DNA of 64,000 bases from Rhizobium ruizarguesonis (GCF_012349115.1 NZ_PQIG01000074.1:39950-103949), one strand, 5' to 3'; positions 17,337 to 26,830 are shown, numbered from the stretch's first letter. Translations and numbers: made by a program. Notes: a model not told the origin generated them from the letters alone.

Positions 17337-18259
17337 CAGTTGCCCGCTCCCATCACCACCGAATAGACGTCGGCCGGCGCCACCACCAGCGCGATCGCAA
17401 GACGCAGGCCGACGGCGAGCACCAGCAGGCCGAGCAGGGCGCGCAGCTGCTCGCCGCGCAGCTTCTGGCCGACGCGGACGCCATATTGCGCGCCGATGAC
17501 ACCCGCCACCATCAGGATGAAGGCAAGCACGATGTCGACGGAGAAGTTCGTCGCCGCCTGCACGATCGTCGTATAGGCGGTCACGAAGATGATCTGGAAC
17601 AGCGAGGTGCCGACGACGACATTGGTCGGGATGCGCAGCAGGTAGATCATCGCCGGCACCATGATGAAGCCGCCGCCGACACCCATGATCGAGGTGAGGA
17701 TGCCGATCGCAAAGCCGAGTGCGACGACTGGAATGACGCTGAGATAGATTTTCGATTTCTTGAAACGCACCTTGAGCGGCAGCTTGTGCACCCAGTGCTG
17801 ATGGCCGGGCTTGCGCGGTGCGGGCGGCTCGTTGCGCGCTGCTCGCCGCATGGCATTGATGCTTTCGAGCAGCATCAGTCCGCCGACGGTGCCGAGGAAG
17901 ACGACATACATCAGCGAGATGATGAGATCGAGCTGGCCGATGGCGCGCAGCAGCGAGAAGATCCAGATGCCGACCGTCGCACCCGTAAGACCGCCGACCA
18001 GCAGCACCGTGCCGAGCTTGACGTCGAGCGAGCCGCGCCGGAAATGCGTAATCGCGCCCGATATCGATGACGCCACAACCTGGTTGGCGCCGGTCGCGAC
18101 TGCGACGACAGGCGGGATGTTATAGAAGATCAACAGCGGGGTGATGAGAAAGCCGCCGCCGACGCCGAACATTCCAGACAGGAATCCGACGGCCGCCCCC
18201 ATGCCGAGAATGATGAAAATGTTCACCGACAATTCTGCGATGGGCAGATAGATTGTCAC
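17336..18259 (-). CDS. Sulfite exporter TauE/SafE (TSUP) family permease
   Basis: A 307-residue inner-membrane protein with about eight helices in two repeated halves, both with the TSUP signature: GFLSGMFGVGGGFLITPLLI and GILTSIMGVGGGFIMVPAMI. It probably exports sulfite or organosulfonates, or another anion; the substrate cannot be read from the sequence. The stop overlaps the start of the TIGR02186 gene. Confidence 0.93.
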   Translation of the reverse strand: MTIYLPIAELSVNIFIILGMGAAVGFLSGMFGVGGGFLITPLLIFYNIPPVVAVATGANQVVASSISGAITHFRRGSLDVKLGTVLLVGGLTGATVGIWIFSLLRAIGQLDLIISLMYVVFLGTVGGLMLLESINAMRRAARNEPPAPRKPGHQHWVHKLPLKVRFKKSKIYLSVIPVVALGFAIGILTSIMGVGGGFIMVPAMIYLLRIPTNVVVGTSLFQIIFVTAYTTIVQAATNFSVDIVLAFILMVAGVIGAQYGVRVGQKLRGEQLRALLGLLVLAVGLRLAIALVVAPADVYSVVMGAGN

Positions 18260-18487
18260 AGCCGACCCCGAATGATGACCGCTCCTGCCGGGCGGTTTCT
18301 TGTCACGTCCCCGTTCGAATGCGCACCATACTGTGAAATCGTTGCCAGAGGCTTTCGATCGGCCCCGTGATTAGCCATAGAGATTGGCGGAGAGATCGGT
18401 GGCAGAGGATTCGCCGGATGCGCGGATCGATATGTCCGGGCATAATCCGGCTTTTTTCAGGTTTTGTGACAGACTGCGGTAAAATTG
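18260..18487. other. Gap upstream of the TSUP gene, nothing coding seen
   Basis: About 230 bp between the podJ-end terminator and the TSUP start. It must hold the TSUP promoter on the minus strand. No convincing small ORF or named regulatory motif was seen. Confidence 0.5.
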
Positions 18488-18524
18488 GAAAAAGCCTTGC
18501 GGCATAGTGCCGCCAGGCGTTTTT
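18488..18524. terminator. Bidirectional terminator after the PodJ-like gene
   Basis: A hairpin at 18494-18518 pairs GCCTTGCGGCA with TGCCGCCAGGC (one mismatched pair, three-base loop). An A-run precedes it and a T-run follows, so it terminates in both directions. It lies 50 bases past the PodJ-like stop on the minus strand and separates that gene from the TSUP operon. Confidence 0.8.
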
Positions 18525-18574
18525 CATTGCCCGGAACAAAGAGTCGAGACGATCCCGCGTCGATGCGACGCGCC

Positions 18575-21500
18575 TCAGATCGCCTTGCTGCCCTGCTTGT
18601 TGCGTTCTAGCAGCGCCTTCACGGTCGCGTCGGTCACCTTGCCGTCCGGCTCCTGGCCGACGGACTTCTGGAAGTTTTTGATCGCGGTCACGGTCTTCGC
18701 ACCCATTTCGCCGTCCGGAACTCCGGCGTCGAAGCCGTTATTGTTGAGGATCGCCTGGATGTTGCGGACTGCCTTCTTCATGTCGACGGTCGCCGTCTTC
18801 GCGCCGGTGCCGGCCCATTCGTCGGGAATGTCGATGGTGTTCGTGCGGTGGTCGACCGGCTCCGGCTTCCAGAGATCGGCCTTGGCGCGCGCCCGTTCGA
18901 GCTGGTCGGGCTTCATGGCTTTGGCCACTTCGTCGCGCTTCTGCGCCGCATCCTTGTCGCCGGCCTTGGCGGCAATCGCAAACCATTTGTAGGACTCTTC
19001 GAGATCCTCCGGAACCCCGTTGCCGCGTGCGCAGAGGATCGCCAGGTTGAACTGGCTGTCGGTGATGCCGAGGTTCGCTGCCTTGGTGAACCACGAGGCG
19101 GCCGTTGCATAATCCTGCTGGCCAAGCGCGCCGGAGGCGTAGAGGACGGCGAGATTGTGCATGGCGCTGGCATTGCCCTGGTTTGCCGCCTGCTCGTAAA
19201 AACTCTTCGCTTTGGCGATGTCGCGTTCGACGCCGTTGCCCTTCTCGTACATGCTGCCGAGCCGGTATTCTGCCGGCGCAAAGCCTTTGTCGGCCGAAAG
19301 CTGGTACCAGCTCGCCGCCTGCTTCTGATCGACCGTCATGCCGTTGCGGCCGTCGGAATAACGCGCGCCGATTTCGAACAGCGCCAGCGCATCGCCGCCG
19401 CTCGCCGCATCGGCAAGCGATTTCGGCTGGACGGTGTCTGGAATGGTGATGGCGGCCTGCGGTGCGGGTGCGGGAACGAAGCCCGATGTCTCCTGCGCTG
19501 CGCCGGACGGAGCGGGAGGGGCAAAAGTCGCTGCCCCTTCGCCGTCGAGCGGCACCATATCGGTCAGATGGTCGCCGGCGACCGGCGGGGTTGCTTCCGG
19601 CTGCGCCTGTTCGGCGGCGGGCGGTACAGCTTCCGCTGCCGGAGCGGTCGCTCCGAGAGCGGCGGCATCCGGCTGGGCAGGTGTCGCTTCGGGCAAGGCC
19701 GGCGCCGAGTTTTCCGCAGCACCCGTCAGCGCCGAGACTTCCGCTGGCGGCTGCGGCGCGCGCTCGCCGCTCGTCAGCGTTCGGGCGAGCGGAAAGGCCA
19801 TGATGGCGAGCAGCACGGCGCCGACCGCCAGCAGGATCGGCCGCCGGTAGCGCGAAAAGGCGCTGGTCTTGCCGGTCTTGTCAGAAGCCTTGCCGGCCTT
19901 GCCGGCATTCGCGCCCTTCTTCTCGGCCTTGCCGGCTGCCTGCTTCGGATTGGCATCCACCTCCATCGCGGCCGCCTGCGCCGCACGGCGCGCAGCAGCG
20001 ATATAATCGGCGCGATCGGTTTCACCGGCAGGTTTGCCGCGCGCCGCACTCTGGCTGGCGCGAACCCGTTCAAGGATCTTCTTTACGTCAGGTGCGCCTG
20101 AGCCCGGCTCGAGCAGTTCGTTTGCCGCATCCGTTGGCACCACGTCGGTGGGATCGATCGACGGCGCGGGATCGATCATCGGACGTTCGGTCGCCCGGCT
20201 CTCGGCTTTCTTGCCGGGCAGCAGCCGCTTGCCGAGGCTGGCGAGCAGGCTGGCCTTCGCCGGGACCTGTGTCCGTGCCGCTGTCGCAGCCTCTGTCGTC
20301 CTGGTCGCGGCTTCGATGGCGATCGCGCTCGTTCCGCTCATGGCGGTGGCTTGTGCCGGGGCGGCAGGCTCTGTTGCGACCTCGGCCGTGCGGATAACAG
20401 GAGAAGCCTTCGCTGTCGGGGCAGCGGCCGGCGTCCGGGCCATCTCGGCTTCGGCCACCATCAGCGCATAGGGATCGACATCGAAATCGACGTCGGCGAC
20501 CGGCATCTGGGCGAGCGGCCGGCCGCGATCTTCCATGCCGTCGAGGCGGTCGGCGATATGCACCAGCGTCTCGTGCAGCGCCTGGAAAGTCTTGTGCGTG
20601 CGTTCCTCGCTGTCGCGGCTGAGATCCTCGAGGTGGCGCAGATCCTCGGCCAGCGCCGTCAGCGCCGACATGTCGGCGGCGGGCATGACACCCTGCGGGC
20701 CGCCATGACGCGAATAGGCTTCGACGACAGCCTCTGCCGCCTGGCGTGCGGCCTCGATGATATATTCGTCGCTCGTCGCCATATAGTCTTCGATCGCGCC
20801 CATGCGCTGGTCGAATTCGGGGGGTATCGCAGCGCTCTCGCGCGGCGCGCTCATCAGCGCCGACAGATTGGCGATCTGGTCTTCGAGGTTCTTCATCGCG
20901 CGCGGATCGGTCGGCGCTGCCGATGTGCTTTCCTCCAGGCGGGCGGCAATGTCGCTCAGCCGTCCTTCGAGACGCAGGAAGGCGCTGTCGTCGGCTACAG
21001 CGGCGGGCGCCGGCGCCTGCTGCTGATAGGCCATCTCGTCGATGCGCCGGGCGAGATGGTCGAGCCGCTGCGCCAGCACGTCGTTGACGGCGCCATTCTC
21101 AAGCGCGTCGATCTTGCGGGAAATGTCGGAAAGCGTGCCGGTGAGGTCGGGCTGCGGTGCCGTCTCCTGCGTGCGCTCCAGCAGATAGGAAAGATGTTCC
21201 AGCCGTTCGTCGAGCCGCGACGTCGCTTCCGCCTTCGTCATCTCCTCGACGCGTCCCGTCAGCGCCTCCAGCCGCATCGCCAGCTCGTCGGCCGGGTTCA
21301 CGCGGCTGGCCGCATCATGGCTCATCAGGTCGATCTGATCGGCCAGCGCCTCCAGCCGGTTTTCCAGCCGCTGCATCAGGCCCGGATCATTCGCAGTGGC
21401 CGTGCGCCCGCTTGCCGCGATCGCCCGGCTGATCTCGTCGAGCCGCATGTCCATGGCGGCGAACTGTTCGGACATCACCCGGTCGTGCGGCTGGATCATG

Positions 21501-22354
21501 TTGCCGAAGTGCTCCATCGCCGTGGCGATCGAGATGAGCTTGTCTTCCAGCGCCCGAACCGCCGGGCTTTCGCCCATGCCGCCGATATGGCGTTTGATGT
21601 CGTCGAGCCGATAGGCAAGCGAAACGAGCTCTTCCTGCAGCCCTTCGGTATCGAGCGCCGCAAGCCGGTTCTCGAAACCGTCCCAGCGGTTTTCCATATG
21701 GCGCAGCGAATCCTCGCGCGCCAGCCCGTCCATCAGCGAGCGCAGCTCTTCGAAATCCTCGCGAAGGCCCGTGGCCTCCGGCGCGGCGGACCGGCCGGTC
21801 AGCTGCGTGATGCTCTGGGCAAGGCGGCCCATGTCGGCGCGCATGTCGTCGGCGAAACGGCCGTCGCCAGCATTTGTCTTGATCTCGCGCAGCTCGGCGC
21901 GCAGCGCGTTCATCTCACGGGTGACGCCCTCGGAAATGTCGCGCTTCAGGTCCTGCCGCAGGTTGACGAGGGCCTGGGCAATCTCCGTCATCGTATCGTC
22001 GCCGGCGCGCAAGGCCGGCGCCGGCACTGGAGCGGCGGCGCGCGGCAGAGGTTCGCGAAGCTGCGGGGCCTGTTCGCGTGCGTAGGGCCGTTCGCGGCTG
22101 GCTTCGAGCGCGCGCTGGCGTTGACGGATTTCGGCGAGCGGATCGGGCCGCGGCTCAGGCGGGGCCTTTGCGGGCCGGGGAGCATGGGAGCCGGCATAAG
22201 GATCGCGCTCGGCCGTTGCCGTGCGCGGCCGCTGTTCGCGCCCGCTGCCCATCAGCCCTTCGATGCGCGCCTCCAGCCCTTCGATCGTGCGATTCAGCGC
22301 ATCGAGCGAGGTCCTGTCGGACTGTCGGGAAGGATTTGATCGCGATCCGTTCAT
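18575..22354 (-). CDS. podJ: PodJ-like polarity protein: coiled coil, TM, Sel1 repeats, peptidoglycan-binding
   Basis: A 1259-residue bitopic inner-membrane protein. Residues 1 to about 650 are acidic with long coiled-coil stretches (heptads such as MQRLENRLEALADQIDLM). An Ala/Pro-rich linker follows. A membrane helix ILLAVGAVLLAIMAFPLA lies near residue 840. The periplasmic part has Sel1/TPR repeats (FEIGARYSDGRNG, YRLGSMYEKGNGVERD, FNLAILCARGNGVPED) at about 975-1130 and a peptidoglycan-binding domain at about 1190-1250. The order matches PodJ polar organisers of Caulobacter, Agrobacterium and Sinorhizobium. Orthology was inferred from architecture, not alignment. It likely marks the new cell pole. 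Confidence 0.85.
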   Translation of the reverse strand: MNGSRSNPSRQSDRTSLDALNRTIEGLEARIEGLMGSGREQRPRTATAERDPYAGSHAPRPAKAPPEPRPDPLAEIRQRQRALEASRERPYAREQAPQLREPLPRAAAPVPAPALRAGDDTMTEIAQALVNLRQDLKRDISEGVTREMNALRAELREIKTNAGDGRFADDMRADMGRLAQSITQLTGRSAAPEATGLREDFEELRSLMDGLAREDSLRHMENRWDGFENRLAALDTEGLQEELVSLAYRLDDIKRHIGGMGESPAVRALEDKLISIATAMEHFGNMIQPHDRVMSEQFAAMDMRLDEISRAIAASGRTATANDPGLMQRLENRLEALADQIDLMSHDAASRVNPADELAMRLEALTGRVEEMTKAEATSRLDERLEHLSYLLERTQETAPQPDLTGTLSDISRKIDALENGAVNDVLAQRLDHLARRIDEMAYQQQAPAPAAVADDSAFLRLEGRLSDIAARLEESTSAAPTDPRAMKNLEDQIANLSALMSAPRESAAIPPEFDQRMGAIEDYMATSDEYIIEAARQAAEAVVEAYSRHGGPQGVMPAADMSALTALAEDLRHLEDLSRDSEERTHKTFQALHETLVHIADRLDGMEDRGRPLAQMPVADVDFDVDPYALMVAEAEMARTPAAAPTAKASPVIRTAEVATEPAAPAQATAMSGTSAIAIEAATRTTEAATAARTQVPAKASLLASLGKRLLPGKKAESRATERPMIDPAPSIDPTDVVPTDAANELLEPGSGAPDVKKILERVRASQSAARGKPAGETDRADYIAAARRAAQAAAMEVDANPKQAAGKAEKKGANAGKAGKASDKTGKTSAFSRYRRPILLAVGAVLLAIMAFPLARTLTSGERAPQPPAEVSALTGAAENSAPALPEATPAQPDAAALGATAPAAEAVPPAAEQAQPEATPPVAGDHLTDMVPLDGEGAATFAPPAPSGAAQETSGFVPAPAPQAAITIPDTVQPKSLADAASGGDALALFEIGARYSDGRNGMTVDQKQAASWYQLSADKGFAPAEYRLGSMYEKGNGVERDIAKAKSFYEQAANQGNASAMHNLAVLYASGALGQQDYATAASWFTKAANLGITDSQFNLAILCARGNGVPEDLEESYKWFAIAAKAGDKDAAQKRDEVAKAMKPDQLERARAKADLWKPEPVDHRTNTIDIPDEWAGTGAKTATVDMKKAVRNIQAILNNNGFDAGVPDGEMGAKTVTAIKNFQKSVGQEPDGKVTDATVKALLERNKQGSKAI

Positions 22355-22682
22355 GTTCTTGCTCGCTTCGACTGTTCGACCTCTCGTCAGAGCTCGATCT
22401 TTGGCTTTTCCGTCTGCTGCCCGCTTTACGCGGACCTGAGCGCACCATTCATAAGACGATAGTCAATTAGACTTTCCTCAAGCTGAACGATGTAGCGGCA
22501 TCCTTAAGGAACGCGAGACTGGGAAAAGGAATGCGGATCGCTACTGCTCAATCCGCACCTTTCACGAAACGTGGTAAACAAGCCGTTAATGCCGATGGGA
22601 ATTTTTTAACGTTTGTGTTCAAAACGCCGTTTTTGGCGGCAATTGCCCCCGAACGCATCACATCGAATGGCCACTCGCGCGC
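22355..22682. other. Gap upstream of the PodJ-like gene
   Basis: About 330 bp separates the PodJ-like start from the 3' end of the glyoxalase-like gene. The podJ promoter must lie here. An AT-rich patch around 22590-22625 and a weak CGCC/GGCG hairpin near 22628-22642 may end the minus-strand neighbour. No gene was recognised. Confidence 0.45.
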
Positions 22683-23048
22683 TCAGGCGGGCCTGGGATA
22701 TTGCAGTTCGATTTTCACGCCTTCGGGTCCGTAGACGAAGACCTGACCGAGATCGGTGTCGGGGATATCGTAATATTCGTAGCGATAACCGCCCGCCTTG
22801 ATGCGCTCCAGCGCCGGCCCGAATTCGTAGAGGCTGAAGGCGACATGATTGAAGACGCCGGGTGGAAAATCGGTGCTGCGCGATGTCAGGCTGAGATGGA
22901 TGACCGGGCGTTCGTCCAGATAGAGCCAGTGGCCGGGCGAGGCGAAGGGCGGCCGATAGCCCTCGCTAACGCCGAGCACGGTCTCCAGGAAGCCGATCAT
23001 CCCGGGCGCATCGCGGGTCTCGATGGTGACATGGTCCAGACGCTGCAT
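22683..23048 (-). CDS. Glyoxalase/VOC superfamily protein
   Basis: A 121-residue single-domain vicinal oxygen chelate protein: MQRLDHVTIETRD with a metal-ligand His, PVIHLSLT, FNHVAFSLYEFGPAL and the ending DLGQVFVYGPEGVKIELQYP with the final Glu. Such proteins are dioxygenases, isomerases or resistance proteins; which one is unclear. The ATG at 23048 is chosen over one at 23078 because GGGAGGA lies seven bases upstream. Confidence 0.88.
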   Translation of the reverse strand: MQRLDHVTIETRDAPGMIGFLETVLGVSEGYRPPFASPGHWLYLDERPVIHLSLTSRSTDFPPGVFNHVAFSLYEFGPALERIKAGGYRYEYYDIPDTDLGQVFVYGPEGVKIELQYPRPA

Positions 23049-23149
23049 CAGTGTCCTCCCAGCTAGCGTTGACGGCAAAGCCTAACCCGTCTGAGGGCGT
23101 CGTGAAAGTTGCTCCCCTGCGGCGGCAGCCCGCGGCCAGGGAGGGAGAT

Positions 23150-23851
23150 TTAGAAGCTCTCCGTCCAGGGCCGGACTTCCACCTCCAGCGACCATGCGCT
23201 GCGGTGCTGGCGAAGCACGTCGATATAAGTCTGGGCGATCGAATCCGGCAGCAGCGTGCCATCCGGCTTCTCCACCCGGTCCGGCCGGGTCTGCGACCGC
23301 ACCGCGCCGTCGATGACGAAATGGGCGACATGGATGCCCATCGGCCCGAGTTCGCGGGCAGCACTCTGGGCAAGGCCACGCAGCGCGAACTTGCCCATCG
23401 CGAAGGGTGCCGATTGCGCAAAGCCCTTCACGCTTGCCGACGCGCCGGTGATGAGGATGGCGCCGCGGCCGCGCGGGATCATCCGCCGCGCCGCCTGCTG
23501 CACCACCAGGAAACCGCCGAAAGCGGTGGTCGCAATCGCCTTCTCGACATCGGCGGGATCGAGTTCGGCGAGCGGGCCGCGCTGACGGGCGCTGGCATTG
23601 AAGATCACCACGTCAGGCCCGTCGATCGCAGCGGCAGCCGCCTCGAAGAGTGCTGCGACGCTCGCAGGTTGCGAGACATCCGTTGTAAAGGCGCTGGCGC
23701 CGGTCTCCTCGATGAGCCCTTGCAGTTTCTCGATATTGCGGGCGGCGAGCCCGACCTTGACACCCTGCGCCGACAATTGCCGGGCAAGCGAAGCGCTGAT
23801 GCCGGAGCCCGCGCCGACAATCAGCGCGCTCTCATAGGGAAAATCGATCAT
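23150..23851 (-). CDS. SDR family oxidoreductase with Phe at the catalytic Tyr position
   Basis: A 233-residue Rossmann protein. The dinucleotide-binding loop is ALIVGAGSGISASLARQL and the NAG-type motif appears as VIFNASARQ. The usual catalytic YxxxK reads FAMGK: F150 and K154, preceded by ITGASAS. The substitution is known in some SDR subgroups and may mean altered chemistry or loss of oxidoreduction. The start at 23851 has GAGGAAGAG upstream. It has the same orientation as the glycosylase gene upstream (74-bp gap). Confidence 0.88.
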   Translation of the reverse strand: MIDFPYESALIVGAGSGISASLARQLSAQGVKVGLAARNIEKLQGLIEETGASAFTTDVSQPASVAALFEAAAAAIDGPDVVIFNASARQRGPLAELDPADVEKAIATTAFGGFLVVQQAARRMIPRGRGAILITGASASVKGFAQSAPFAMGKFALRGLAQSAARELGPMGIHVAHFVIDGAVRSQTRPDRVEKPDGTLLPDSIAQTYIDVLRQHRSAWSLEVEVRPWTESF

Positions 23852-23924
23852 GATCTCTTCCTCGATGGATCGTCGCAAAGACGTAGGAAGTCCGAACGGC
23901 CGGCGCCACCACTCGACTGGAATT

Positions 23925-24608
23925 TCAGTGTGCTGAATCGATCGAATAGGCGCTGATGCGCGAGAGATGGATGAAGGAAAGACCCGTTTCCTCCGCCCAG
24001 TCATTGAAGGCCTGCTGGATCAGTTGCTGGTCCTTCTTTGTCGTGCCGGAGGAGGAGAGCGGCACGCCGGCCGATCGGAGGCAGGCGAGCACGTCGATCG
24101 TCGCGATGAAGCTGTCGCGGCCGATGCCGCGCAGGAAATATTGTCCAGTCATGCCGCCGAGCCGGTTGCCGCGTTTGCTCAAAAGGTCGAGAAGGCCGAT
24201 CTGGTCATCCCCAGGCCAGTCGGCGAAGAAGACGCCGGCGCTGCCATATTCCTTCGCCAATTCCCTGATGAAGGCGGCATTGGCCCGAACCGACATGATC
24301 TTGGCGCCGTTGCGGATGATCCGCTCATCCGAGGTGAGGGCGTGCCAATAGTCGTCGGGCGCAATATTCAGCATCGCCGGATCAAAACCGGAAAACGCTG
24401 CCTCGAAACCTGGCCACTTGCTGTCGATCACCTTCTGGACGAAACCACTGTAGAAGATGCGCCGGGTCATGTCTGCCAGGATGCGATCGTCGGGCACGGC
24501 GCGCAGCCGCTCGTGATCCGGTCGATGATTCTCCAGCAAGGCCTGCAACGCGGCCGCTCCGCCCTTTCGTTCCTCCGCACGCTGCCTTATCGCTTCGAAA
24601 CTGATCAT
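23925..24608 (-). CDS. DNA-3-methyladenine glycosylase I-like protein (HhH-GPD superfamily)
   Basis: A 227-residue cytoplasmic protein related to Tag-type base-excision glycosylases. Visible are RIFYSGFVQKVIDSKWPGFE near the N terminus, MTRRIF and RNGAKIMSVRANAAFIREL in the middle, and the helix-hairpin-helix-like LGGMTGQYFLRGIGRDSF. The ATG at 24608 follows CAGGAGGG; upstream codons to 24713 lack a ribosome site. The C-terminal zinc ligands of classic Tag were not identified, so it is a divergent member. Confidence 0.82.
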   Translation of the reverse strand: MISFEAIRQRAEERKGGAAALQALLENHRPDHERLRAVPDDRILADMTRRIFYSGFVQKVIDSKWPGFEAAFSGFDPAMLNIAPDDYWHALTSDERIIRNGAKIMSVRANAAFIRELAKEYGSAGVFFADWPGDDQIGLLDLLSKRGNRLGGMTGQYFLRGIGRDSFIATIDVLACLRSAGVPLSSSGTTKKDQQLIQQAFNDWAEETGLSFIHLSRISAYSIDSAH

Positions 24609-24802
24609 GCGGCCCTCCTGAAACATTGCCCGATGGCGGCTTGAACGACGCTTCCGTTTATACGCCGTTCTGCGATGGACAAGGAAGATGAGATGGCGTC
24701 TCTTCCCTCCCACGCGTGACGCATCACGCGTCGCACTTTCATCGCCCTACGGATTCGCGCGTTCGAATTTTTTTCATGAAAAGACGGCCAATGTTGCAAA
24801 TT

Positions 24803-24824
24803 TTGACGTTTACGCAAACGTCAA
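24803..24824. promoter_or_regulatory. Palindromic operator upstream of the fatty-acid oxidation operon
   Basis: Perfect 9-bp arms TTGACGTTT and AAACGTCAA around a 4-base spacer, 65 bases before the acyl-CoA dehydrogenase start. From memory this resembles sites reported for MerR/TetR regulators of fatty-acid and branched-chain amino-acid degradation in proteobacteria (LiuR/FadP-like); no such regulator is in the window. Confidence 0.65.
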
Positions 24825-24888
24825 TATTTTGTAAGACAGTGCCCGAGGCTGGAGCGATCCGGTCAGTCGAATGGGAGGAATTTGAGAG

Positions 24889-26685
24889 ATGCCAGTCTAC
24901 AAGGCCCCGGTGAACGATACGATCTTCGTCCTGAACGATGTGCTGGGCCTCGAACGCTACAACAATCTGCCGGGTTTTGCCGACGCGACCCCCGATATGA
25001 TCGAAGCGATCCTCGGCGAGGCCGGAAGGGTTGCCGAGGAAGCTCTCTTTCAGCTGAATTATTCCGGCGATCAGGAAGGCTGCACGCGCCACGACGATGC
25101 GAGCGTCTCGACGCCGAAGGGTTTCAAGGAAGCCTATAAAGCCTATCGCGAAGGCGGCTGGATCGGCCTTGCGGTGCCGGAGGAATTCGGCGGGCAGGGG
25201 CTTCCCTACACGCTGCATACCGCCGTCGGCGAATATACCTCGGCCGCCAACATGTCGCTGATGATGTATCCGGGCCTGACGCAGGGTGCGATCGCAGCGC
25301 TCCTCGTCCACGGCTCCGACGAGCAGAAGGCCACCTATCTGCCGAAGATGGTGGACGGCACGTGGTCCGGCACCATGAACCTGACCGAGCCGCATTGCGG
25401 CACCGATCTCGGCATGCTGCGCACCAAGGCGGTGCCGCAGGCTGACGGCAGCTACAAGATCTCCGGCCAGAAGATCTTCATCTCCGCGGGCGAGCACGAT
25501 CTGACCGACAATATCATCCATCTGGTGCTGGCCCGCATCGAGGGTGCGCCCGAGGGCACCAAGGGCATCTCGCTCTTCATCGTTCCGAAATTCCTCGTCG
25601 GCAAGGACGGCGCGGTCGGCGCCCGCAACGCCGTCTCCTGCGGCGCCATCGAGCACAAGATGGGCATCCACGCCAACGCCACCTGCGTGATGAATTACGA
25701 CGAGGCGACCGGCTTCCTGATCGGCGCCGAAAACCGCGGCCTCAACGCCATGTTCGTGATGATGAACGAGGCTCGCCTGATGGTCGGCCTGCAGGGCGTC
25801 GCCATTTCCGAGATCGCCTATCAGAACGCCGCCAGCTACGCCCGCGATCGCATCCAGGGCCGCTCGCTGTCCGGCCCCAAGGCGCCGGACAAGAAGGCCG
25901 ATCCGATCATCGTCCATCCGGACATTCGCCGGACGCTGATGACCATCCGTGCTTTCAACGAGGGCGGCCGCGCCTTCCTGCTATGGACCGCGCTCAAGTC
26001 TGATATCGCCCACCGCGCTAGCGACGAGAAGGAGCGCCAGACGGCCGACGATATTCTCGGCCTCGTCACCCCGATCCTCAAGGGCGTGATGACCGACAAG
26101 GGCTTCGATCATGCCGTCATGGCCCAGCAGGTCTTCGGTGGCCACGGCTATATCGAAGAACACGGCATGAGCCAGTATGTGCGCGATGCCCGCATCGCCA
26201 TGATTTATGAAGGCGCCAACGGCATTCAGGCGCTCGATCTCGTCGGCCGCAAGCTCGCCTTGAACGGCGGCCGCGCCGCCATGGCCCTCTTCAAGGAGAT
26301 CGGCGATTTCTGCGAGGAGAACCGCAGCAACGAAAAGCTATCCTTCTTCACCAAGCATCTGAAGAAGGGCTTGAACGACGTCCAGGGCGCGACCATGTGG
26401 TTCATGCAGAACGCCATGGCCAAGCCCGATAATGCCGGCGCCGGCTCGACCGACTACATGCACCTCTTCGGCCTCGTCATTCTCGGCTATATGTGGGCAA
26501 AGATGGCGAAAGCCGCCGAGGATGGCCTTGCATCCGGCGATGCCGCCCGCGAGGATTACCTGAAGAACAAGCTGGTCACCGCCCGCTTCTTCATGGAACG
26601 CCTTATGCCGGAAACCGCGCTTCGCAAGGCCCGCATCGAAGCCGGCGCCGACACGATGATGGAACTGGCCGCCGAAGCGTTTTGA
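24889..26685 (+). CDS. Acyl-CoA dehydrogenase with extended C-terminal domain
   Basis: A 598-residue FAD enzyme for the first oxidation step of beta-oxidation. The N-terminal domain has GWIGLAVPEEFGGQGLP; the middle domain MNLTEPHCGTDLGMLRTKA and ISGQKIFISAGEHD; the C-terminal helical domain MAQQVFGGHGYIEEHG and IYEGANGIQALDLVGRKL. The roughly 150 residues after that match the extra domain of the long (about 600-residue) group that includes DmdC-like enzymes, so a methylmercaptopropionyl-CoA role is possible but not shown. It is the first gene of the operon, behind a palindromic operator. Confidence 0.93.
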   Translation: MPVYKAPVNDTIFVLNDVLGLERYNNLPGFADATPDMIEAILGEAGRVAEEALFQLNYSGDQEGCTRHDDASVSTPKGFKEAYKAYREGGWIGLAVPEEFGGQGLPYTLHTAVGEYTSAANMSLMMYPGLTQGAIAALLVHGSDEQKATYLPKMVDGTWSGTMNLTEPHCGTDLGMLRTKAVPQADGSYKISGQKIFISAGEHDLTDNIIHLVLARIEGAPEGTKGISLFIVPKFLVGKDGAVGARNAVSCGAIEHKMGIHANATCVMNYDEATGFLIGAENRGLNAMFVMMNEARLMVGLQGVAISEIAYQNAASYARDRIQGRSLSGPKAPDKKADPIIVHPDIRRTLMTIRAFNEGGRAFLLWTALKSDIAHRASDEKERQTADDILGLVTPILKGVMTDKGFDHAVMAQQVFGGHGYIEEHGMSQYVRDARIAMIYEGANGIQALDLVGRKLALNGGRAAMALFKEIGDFCEENRSNEKLSFFTKHLKKGLNDVQGATMWFMQNAMAKPDNAGAGSTDYMHLFGLVILGYMWAKMAKAAEDGLASGDAAREDYLKNKLVTARFFMERLMPETALRKARIEAGADTMMELAAEAF

Positions 26686-26703
26686 GACGAAATCCCTCTT
26701 CTC

Positions 26704-26830
26704 CCCAGCGGGGGTCCGAAGGATGGGTCGAGACCGGTGGCTCGACCCAGGCAGAGGTGGCCCAAAGGGCCGGATGAGGGCGCGCGCCGCTGGCACGGGG
26801 TCTCGACCCGTCCTTCGGACCCTCGCTGGG
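26704..26830. repeat. Intra-operonic element with 32-bp inverted arms
   Basis: Arms at 26704-26735 and 26799-26830 match as reverse complements at 30 of 32 positions, each containing GGTCCGAAGGA and GGGTCGAGAC. They flank 63 bases with GGTGGCCCAAAGGGCC. A related single arm lies at 40431-40466. In the transcript this would fold into a long stem between the dehydrogenase and thiolase genes. No poly-U follows, so it is more likely an RNA-processing or stability element, or a MITE-like insert, than a terminator. Confidence 0.8.

Noticed and set aside
20351..22339. A 662-codon frame antisense to the PodJ-like gene
   Set aside because: Shadow of a real gene; His/Arg-rich composition and no motif.
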